Shown here: positions 41,585-43,723 of the stretch, one piece after another
How positions within the stretch are numbered: position 1 is the stretch's first letter
Layout: every line of letters starts with the position of its first letter
Assembly (NCBI GenBank): GCA_934130175.1
Contig: CAKOXP010000013.1
Location: forward strand, 1-43,723
DNA: 43,723 nt
Direction of reading: 5' to 3'
Origin: an uncultured Bacilli bacterium
GTDB taxonomy: Bacteria; Bacillota_I; Bacilli_A; RF39; UBA660
The notes under the pieces: model-generated
Seen by the model: the letters and a program-made list of their open reading frames with translations, nothing else
What the model was told of the DNA's origin: nothing
Databases searched by the model: none
Program-made: the position numbers and the translations under genes

Positions 41585-42664
41585 ATGGGATTAATTAAAG
41601 CAGCAGTAGGGGCTGTAGGAAGTACTCTACACGATCAATGGAAAGATTATATAAGATGTGAAGATTTAGGACAAGATATTTTAATGAAGAGAGTGTCAAC
41701 TCCTAATGGTGTTATTTCAAAAGATAGTGCTATTCAAGTTTCACCAGGACAAATAGCAGTAATATTCCAAAGTGGAAAAATTTTAGATGCAACAGCAGAA
41801 GAGGGTATTTATACATTTGATAGTTCATCTTCTCCTTCATTCTTTGCAGGACAATTTGGAGCAGTATTTAAAGAAATGTGGAATCGTTTTGTTTATAATG
41901 GTGCTCCTAGCAAAGAACAAGCAGTATTTTATATAAATGCAAAAGAAATTATGGATAATAAATTTGGTACACCAGCACCAATTCCATTCCAAGATTGGTC
42001 ACATGCTATACCAAATCAAATGACAGGAAAAGAAACTCCTATGGGAGTAAAAGTTAAATGTTTTGGTAAATATACATTTAAAATAGCTGATCCTGCTACA
42101 TTCATGCAACAAGTTGCAGGTACAGCTGAAGAATATAGAAAAGATCAAATTTGTGAACAAATGAGATCAGAAGTAATTGGAACATTCCAAAATGTATTAA
42201 ATGAATTAGGAAATTCAGTACATAAAGTTCCAGTATTAGAATTACCAAGTAACACAGATGAAATTAAAAATCTAATGGATGAAAAAGTATTTGATGAACC
42301 AATTAGAAGAAGAGGAATTAATATTGTTGGATTTATAGTTGAATCTGTAACATTAGATGAAGATTCTGAAAAGAAAATCAACAATTACGAATTATCAGCA
42401 AATGCAGCAATGCAACAAGGAACACTTGCTGGGGCTTATGCAAATGCAGTTGTTGATGCAGCAAATAATGCAAATGGTGCTGCAAATGGTTTCATGGGTG
42501 TTGGAATGATGAACATGGCTTCAGGTGGAGTTATGGGTGGAGTAGCAACAAATGCTCAACCAGCACAACAAAATCAAGCTCAAGCAGGTTCAAAGTTCTG
42601 TTCTAATTGTGGTAGTCCAGTATCTGGAGCATTCTGCTCAAATTGTGGAAATAAAGTAGCCTAG
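41585..42664 (+). CDS. SPFH-domain protein, YdjI-like (virion core protein family)
   Basis: 359 residues. The start MGLIKAAVGAVGSTLHDQWK and the SPFH-like core (IQVSPGQIAVIFQSGKILDA, then GVKVKCFGKYTFKIADP) match the YdjI/virion-core-protein family. A Gly/Ala/Asn/Gln-rich linker (about 280-335) leads to a zinc ribbon at the end: CSNCGSPVSGAFCSNCG. In B. subtilis YdjI is recruited to the membrane by YdjG-YdjH and needed for PspA localisation. It has its own AGAGG site 47 bases after the YdjH-like gene. Confidence 0.87.
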   Translation: MGLIKAAVGAVGSTLHDQWKDYIRCEDLGQDILMKRVSTPNGVISKDSAIQVSPGQIAVIFQSGKILDATAEEGIYTFDSSSSPSFFAGQFGAVFKEMWNRFVYNGAPSKEQAVFYINAKEIMDNKFGTPAPIPFQDWSHAIPNQMTGKETPMGVKVKCFGKYTFKIADPATFMQQVAGTAEEYRKDQICEQMRSEVIGTFQNVLNELGNSVHKVPVLELPSNTDEIKNLMDEKVFDEPIRRRGINIVGFIVESVTLDEDSEKKINNYELSANAAMQQGTLAGAYANAVVDAANNANGAANGFMGVGMMNMASGGVMGGVATNAQPAQQNQAQAGSKFCSNCGSPVSGAFCSNCGNKVA

Positions 42665-42673
42665 ATTAATCAT

Positions 42674-42704
42674 AAAAATCAAGCAATTTGTGCTTGATTT
42701 TTTT
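42674..42704 (+). terminator. Terminator of the ydjGHI-like operon
   Basis: AAAAATCAAGCA (42674-42685) and TGCTTGATTTTT (42691-42702) form a 12-bp perfect stem with loop ATTTG, followed by T to 42704. The right arm also holds the TTGATT used as -35 box by the next promoter. Confidence 0.87.
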
Positions 42705-42724
42705 CATATGGGGGGGGGTATAAT
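42694..42724 (+). promoter_or_regulatory. Promoter with a nine-G tract in its spacer (putative phase-variable)
   Basis: TTGATT (42694-42699) and a perfect TATAAT (42719-42724) are separated by 19 bases, of which the last nine are G (42710-42718), directly against the -10. A spacer of 19 is too long for good activity; loss of two G would give the optimal 17. This is the same design as the poly-G promoters of phase-variable surface genes in other bacteria. It lies 31 bases before the ATG of a secreted fibre-like protein. Confidence 0.62.
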
Positions 42725-42755
42725 AGTCTTAGATATAGTAAAATAGGTGATGTTT

Positions 42756-43622
42756 ATGTCTAAGATGAAAAATATAGGAAGTTTAAAGTATATAGTTTTG
42801 GGAATGTTAATAAGTAGTGTTATGTTTGTAACTGGAACATATGCTGATAGTATAATATCAGCTAGTAGAATAGAATATTCAGATAATTCCAGTTTGGGGG
42901 CACAGAATGTTCAAGATGCAATAGATAAAACTTGTATTAAGTTTTCTAACCAATTAACTGATTTAAAAAAAGATGTAATTAATGAAATGTATCCAGAAGG
43001 AAGTATTTATATAACAACATCTATATCAGATCCTAAGGTAGTTGCATCAACGCTTGGTGTTGGAGAGTGGGAAGCTTATGGAACAGGAAGAACACTCGTA
43101 GGTGTTGATATTAACTCCAAAGACGAATTATTGAATACGGTAGAACAAGTAGGAGGAAAAAATAAAATTGCTTTGACAACAGCTAATCTTCCTTCTCATA
43201 CGCATAAAGTGACAGCAAAAGGTAATGTAAGTTCTTCTACTAGCGGAACTTATATAAATGGAAAAGCATCTAATGGTTACACTATTAGTTATAGTGTTGC
43301 TTCAAATGAAACATCGCAGAATGGGGAACATACTCATAATTATACTGGCCCATCAGGAGTTTATATGACAGGTGGTTCTTCATCAGGAGAGTGGAGTAGA
43401 AACTTAGTTGGTTCTGCTAGAGCATCATCTTTGGCAGGAGCTCATACTCATACTGTATCTGATAAATATGCATCAAGTATTAGTGGAGTTGCTGCTCATT
43501 CTCATAATGTAGAATCTACATTTACAGGTACAGAAGTAGAGACAACAGCTACTGGTAATGGCAGGTCAATTGATATCACTAATCCGTATATTACAGTCTA
43601 TATGTATAAGCGTATAGCTTAA
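42756..43622 (+). CDS. Secreted phage-tail-fibre/collar-like surface protein
   Basis: 288 residues from the ATG at 42756 (AGGTGA at 42745-42750); other in-frame starts at 42747 and 42750 overlap that site. A signal peptide (about 1-31, cleavage near GTYA/DS) is followed by SLGAQNVQDAIDK and a coiled segment, then MYPEGSIYITTSISDP and GVGEWEAYGTGRTLVGVD, the pattern of phage tail collar/baseplate proteins. The distal part carries four HxH motifs (SHTHK, EHTHN, AHTHT, AHSHN) and ends in NPYITVYMYKR, the usual last strand of such fibres. No other phage genes are near and the signal peptide is unlike phage fibres, so it is a cellular surface protein built from a fibre domain. Expression may switch through its poly-G promoter. 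Confidence 0.8.
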   Translation: MSKMKNIGSLKYIVLGMLISSVMFVTGTYADSIISASRIEYSDNSSLGAQNVQDAIDKTCIKFSNQLTDLKKDVINEMYPEGSIYITTSISDPKVVASTLGVGEWEAYGTGRTLVGVDINSKDELLNTVEQVGGKNKIALTTANLPSHTHKVTAKGNVSSSTSGTYINGKASNGYTISYSVASNETSQNGEHTHNYTGPSGVYMTGGSSSGEWSRNLVGSARASSLAGAHTHTVSDKYASSISGVAAHSHNVESTFTGTEVETTATGNGRSIDITNPYITVYMYKRIA

Positions 43623-43658
43623 GTCATTTCTATAGTTAATCAAGCATCCGTTAAATAT

Positions 43659-43695
43659 AGAGATAACATCCCGTAAGGAGTGGTTATCTCTTTTT
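43659..43695 (+). terminator. Terminator of the fibre-like gene
   Basis: AGAGATAAC (43659-43667) and GTTATCTCT (43683-43691) form a nine-bp stem, with a short TCC/GGA stem in the loop, followed by five T. Nothing else is seen in the last 28 bases. Confidence 0.82.
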
Positions 43696-43723
43696 AAATG
43701 GAAAATCCCGCAAAATAAAGAAA

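Noticed and set aside
42756..43622. Prophage remnant
   Set aside because: Only one fibre-like gene is present, it has a signal peptide and its own promoter and terminator, and no other phage gene is seen.
1..43723. Mycoplasma-type code (TGA as Trp)
   Set aside because: Several genes end in TGA at sensible positions (for example 23184, 26692, 31325) and Trp residues are TGG throughout.
1..43723. CRISPR arrays, insertion sequences, tRNA or rRNA genes
   Set aside because: I saw no regularly spaced repeats, transposase motifs, or cloverleaf-like GC-rich segments on either strand; a covariance-model scan would be needed to exclude small RNAs.

Overview
The window is 43.7 kb of very AT-rich (roughly 70% or more A+T by eye) chromosomal DNA from a single-membrane Firmicute-type bacterium. 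Evidence: Gram-positive type Shine-Dalgarno sites (AGGAGG and variants) before most genes, a class B sortase, TadE/TadF-like rather than secretin-type pilus genes, a PrgI-family protein, a DUF3603-like protein and a three-gene set matching Bacillus ydjGHI. TGA is used as a stop and Trp is TGG, so it is not a Mycoplasma-code organism. The overall look (short intergenic gaps, low GC, many small membrane proteins) suits an uncultured gut Bacilli lineage of the RF39/Erysipelotrichia-like kind; that placement is inference.

Region A (193-11956) is a Tad/Flp-type pilus locus: a membrane-anchored surface protein, sortase B, a 1017-residue cysteine-rich secreted protein, a pseudopilin, a CpaB-like SAF protein, a CpaF/TadA ATPase, TadB- and TadC-like platform proteins, a 50-residue pilin-like gene with its own strong promoter, a second pseudopilin and a TadZ-like protein with a degenerate P-loop. 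Region B (12008-19194) is a glycan block: two tandemly duplicated GT-C-like membrane proteins, two further GT-C-like proteins (one reversed) and an FAD oxidoreductase. Region C (19274-30968) is a reduced type IV secretion system: two VirB2/TrbC-like small proteins, VirB6/TrbL-like, PrgI/VirB3-like, VirB4 split into two coupled genes, a VirB1-like GH73/NlpC-P60 hydrolase, an unknown anchored protein and a VirD4/TraG-like coupling ATPase. It ends with a surface protein built like the very first gene of region A. No relaxase, integrase or partition genes are present, so regions A-C look like one resident surface nanomachine (pilus plus T4SS-like channel plus glycosylation genes) and not a conjugative element. 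This is the main candidate for an under-described system.

Region D (31026-39484) is mixed: a rhodanese-domain protein, a HipA-like kinase next to a HipS-like/HIRAN protein, a VTT-domain membrane protein, RmuC, a small membrane protein, a DUF3603-like protein, a MerR regulator with a textbook 19-bp-spacer operator, trpS, and a paralogous pair of unknown proteins. Region E (39569-42664) is a ydjGHI-like envelope module (zinc ribbon, TPM domain, SPFH protein). Region F (42694-43695) is a secreted phage-tail-fibre-like protein whose promoter has a run of nine G immediately before the -10 box, a strong candidate for slipped-strand phase variation.
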